Assembly: GCA_900550495.1 (NCBI GenBank)
Contig: URSJ01000002.1
Coordinates: 44,699 to 108,698 of the forward strand
DNA from: an uncultured Rickettsiales bacterium
GTDB lineage: Bacteria; Pseudomonadota; Alphaproteobacteria; Rs-D84
Direction: 5' to 3'
Length of the DNA: 64,000 bases
Shown in pieces: positions 62,392-64,000 of the stretch. Each line of letters opens with the position of its first letter. The stretch's first letter is position 1. The notes under the pieces were generated by a model. The model saw nothing but the letters and a program-made list of their open reading frames with translations, did no database searches and had not been told where the DNA came from. A program made the position numbers and the translations under genes.

Positions 62392-62452
62392 GTGGCCATT
62401 TGGCGGCAAAAAACAGGTGCGCCGGCGACGCACTATCTATTATCTGTGCTCT

Positions 62453-62480
62453 AAAAAACGCGCCAGGGGCGCGTTTTTTA
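62453..62480 (-). terminator. infC terminator
   Basis: AAAAAACGCGCC, loop AGG, GGCGCGTTTTTT; on the minus strand it overlaps the infC stop by 3 bases. Confidence 0.87.
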
Positions 62481-63032
62481 TTTCTTGCCGGCTGGGGCGA
62501 CAATGATTGATTTTGTGCGTTCATCTGGTTTTGACTTGGATTCCAGAACACCCGCGTCACCAATCAATTCCATAATACGTGCAAACAATTCTGGGACAGC
62601 GTCTTTGCCACGGGCCAAAACCTTTTTAGAACCGCGTGTCATAACAGCGATTTTGACCTTGTTGCCCTGCCCCAAGAATTCAAACACCTTTTTCATTTTG
62701 ATATTCAGGTCATTTTCTTCAATAAACGGTTTGACCCAAACTTCCTTCATTTCGGTTGTTTTTTGATTCTTTTTTGCTTCGGATGCGCGCTTTTTTTGCT
62801 CATACTTGAATTTACCATAGTCCATAATTTTGACGATTGGTACCGCGCCATTGGCATTGATTTCAACCAAATCCAGTCCTTCGTCTATTGCCATTTGCAA
62901 TGCATTAGACGTTGGCATAATCCCCAGATTCTGGCCATTATTACTGATTACTTGGACGGTTTTTGCAAAAATCCGATTATTCATGCGCGGGCCCGTGTCC
63001 CGGCGATTATCACGGTTAAATGTTGGTCTAAT
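62478..63032 (-). CDS. infC: translation initiation factor IF-3, AUU start
   Basis: 184 residues. N-domain VQVISNNGQNLGIMPTSNALQMAIDEGLDLVEI, the linker KMKKVFEFL-type helix with KYEQKKRASEAKKNQKTTEMKE, and the C-domain KPFIEENDLNIKMKKVFEFLGQGNKVKIAVMTRG. The first ATG (62984) would cut the N-terminus. Upstream in frame, AAAGGAG is followed 5 bases later by ATT at 63032, giving IRPTFNRDNRRDTGPRMNNRIF, a normal basic IF-3 leader. An AUU start is the known autoregulatory feature of infC. rpmI and rplT are not linked. Confidence 0.93.
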   Translation of the reverse strand: MRPTFNRDNRRDTGPRMNNRIFAKTVQVISNNGQNLGIMPTSNALQMAIDEGLDLVEINANGAVPIVKIMDYGKFKYEQKKRASEAKKNQKTTEMKEVWVKPFIEENDLNIKMKKVFEFLGQGNKVKIAVMTRGSKKVLARGKDAVPELFARIMELIGDAGVLESKSKPDERTKSIIVAPAGKK

Positions 63033-63068
63033 TGTAGGCTCCTTTTATACTTATGCGGAAATTATTTA

Positions 63069-63881
63069 CTATTTATCGGGACTTTTCAACAAATTTTGAA
63101 TCTTTTGTAATGCGTCCCATGCTTCGCGTTTAGCAGTCGGTTTTAACAACAAGTAATTTGGGTGAAATATTGGTACACATTTTATGCCCATACTGCTGTT
63201 ACATATCGTGCCATGGTCACGTGGCAGTGTTGCACCAGCTATATCGGTCGCCACCAGTGTCCCCAGTGTTAAAACAAGGCGCGGTGATAAAAAATCTAGC
63301 GCACGCACCACAAATGGTCGTGCTAATGCCAGTTCGTCCCCAGTTGGTGTGCGTCCCCCTGGTGTGCGCCAAAATAAAATCGGCACAATGGATACATTGT
63401 CGCGCGTCATACCAATTGCGCCAATCATTTTGTCTAATAATTCGCCCGCTGCACCCGACAAAATTCGCCCCGATGCGTCGTCGTCAGCACTGGGTATATC
63501 TGTGACTATGACCAGTCCGTTTGGTTTCGGTGCAATGTGTGGCAAAACAACGTTTGTTGCTGCTGCACGCAGCGGATGCCCAAATTCAGAAATCATACGT
63601 AACAACGCATCAATGTCGCCGGGGCGTGCCGCCATTGCACGTGCTGTATCTGCTGATATAGCGGTCGTTGGTGCGATTGGCGGTACCACCGACGTTGGTG
63701 TGCGCAGTGCAGAGATAGATTCTTGGGCTCTGCATACTGATGCACTGTCTGTTGATACATTATCGCCCGCCGTGCGCGCGGCCGCGGCAATCGCCGCACG
63801 TTGCGACATGGCGAACGGCATATCGGTCAGTTCCCAACGGACGCCTGCCAATGCGAGATCTTGCAATTCATTGCAATGCAT
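63069..63881 (-). CDS. family 4-like uracil-DNA glycosylase
   Basis: 270 residues. The first 90 are Ala/Thr-rich and variable; then the UDG core: VIVTDIPSADDDASGRILSGAAGELLDKMIGAIGMTRDNVSIVPI, WRTPGGRTPTGDELALARPFV, LVLTLGTLVA and IFHPNYLLLKPTAKREAWDAL. These fit the alphaproteobacterial relatives of family 4. GE(A/S)PG of the first motif is TDIPSA here and none of the four Fe-S cysteines is at its expected place. AAGGAAAAT precedes the ATG. A second uracil glycosylase besides ung. Confidence 0.8.
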   Translation of the reverse strand: MHCNELQDLALAGVRWELTDMPFAMSQRAAIAAAARTAGDNVSTDSASVCRAQESISALRTPTSVVPPIAPTTAISADTARAMAARPGDIDALLRMISEFGHPLRAAATNVVLPHIAPKPNGLVIVTDIPSADDDASGRILSGAAGELLDKMIGAIGMTRDNVSIVPILFWRTPGGRTPTGDELALARPFVVRALDFLSPRLVLTLGTLVATDIAGATLPRDHGTICNSSMGIKCVPIFHPNYLLLKPTAKREAWDALQKIQNLLKSPDK

Positions 63882-63959
63882 TTTTTTATTTTCCTTGATT
63901 TTTCAAACGTTTCATTATAGACTATACCACGAGCAACAGAAACTCAAGGGAGTATTTTC

Positions 63960-64000
63960 ATGAAAATTAAAAACTTTGCTATGTTGGCTGGTGTTGCTGG
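63960..64000 (+). CDS. exported protein, N-terminus only
   Basis: The window ends 13 codons in. MKIKNFAMLAGVA opens a signal peptide; AAGGGAG sits 8 bases before the ATG. Nothing can be said about function. Confidence 0.6.
   Translation, partial: MKIKNFAMLAGVA

Overview
The window (about 42-43% G+C by eye) comes from a Gram-negative bacterium, most likely an alphaproteobacterium with a modest genome. It has lipid A genes (lpxC, lpxK), a TolC-MacA-MacB type efflux set, an alphaproteobacterial-type SspB, alphaproteobacterial-looking tRNA-Met and initiator tRNA sequences, VirB3/VirB4 and an IncI1/R64-type pilus block. Most of the sequence is housekeeping genes in short, tightly coupled operons separated by obvious hairpin terminators; accessory material is concentrated in 1.6-8.6 kb.

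Layout. 0-1.8 kb: aspS (minus, cut by the window edge) behind what reads as a textbook T-box leader for tRNA-Asp, the most surprising object here. 1.9-4.9 kb: a DarT-DarG DNA ADP-ribosylation toxin-antitoxin pair and two unknown envelope proteins. 4.9-6.5 kb: tRNA-Thr(GGT), galE between two copies of a 44-bp repeat, a tRNA 3'-end fragment and tRNA-Met. 6.7-8.6 kb: a PagL-like barrel and a TbpB-like lipoprotein. 8.6-13 kb: ung, an HhH-GPD glycosylase, gyrB, and a divergent RusA-like gene. 13.1-17.8 kb: the pilO2-pilP-pilQ-pilR pilus operon. 17.9-21.1 kb: the lipid A operon (DUF374 acyltransferase, lpxK, lpxC, lipoprotein). 21.2-23.7 kb: initiator tRNA, a structured RNA candidate, an unknown small gene and an ABC-F ATPase. 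23.7-27.1 kb: virB3, virB4 and a secreted HExxH protein. 27.1-27.3 kb: a dense cluster of DnaA-box-like nonamers, a candidate origin. 27.4-33.4 kb: rpmJ, a SufD-like fragment, ychF, and rpmI-rplT-pheS-pheT. 33.5-41.6 kb: the elongation operon mreC-mreD-mrdA-rodA followed by topA-dnaG. 41.6-53.6 kb (minus): nth, type 2 ileS, tRNA-Thr(CGT), mnmG, fabG, fabD, queH, metG, tRNA-Val, accC, accB. 53.6-57.1 kb: yidD, rnpA, mreB, sspB, recF, tRNA-Cys. 57.2-61.8 kb: tolC-macA-macB-permease. 61.8-64 kb: an inverted pair of palindromic elements, a second structured RNA candidate, infC with an AUU start, a family-4-like uracil-DNA glycosylase, and the first codons of an exported protein.

Functional themes: translation (five aminoacyl-tRNA synthetase polypeptides, six tRNAs, four ribosomal or initiation proteins, tRNA modification by MnmG and QueH), cell shape (mreB is detached from mreCD), envelope biogenesis, base-excision repair (ung, family-4-like UDG, nth, HhH-GPD) and secretion or pilus machinery. 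All product names come from reading translated motifs; nothing was searched against a database.
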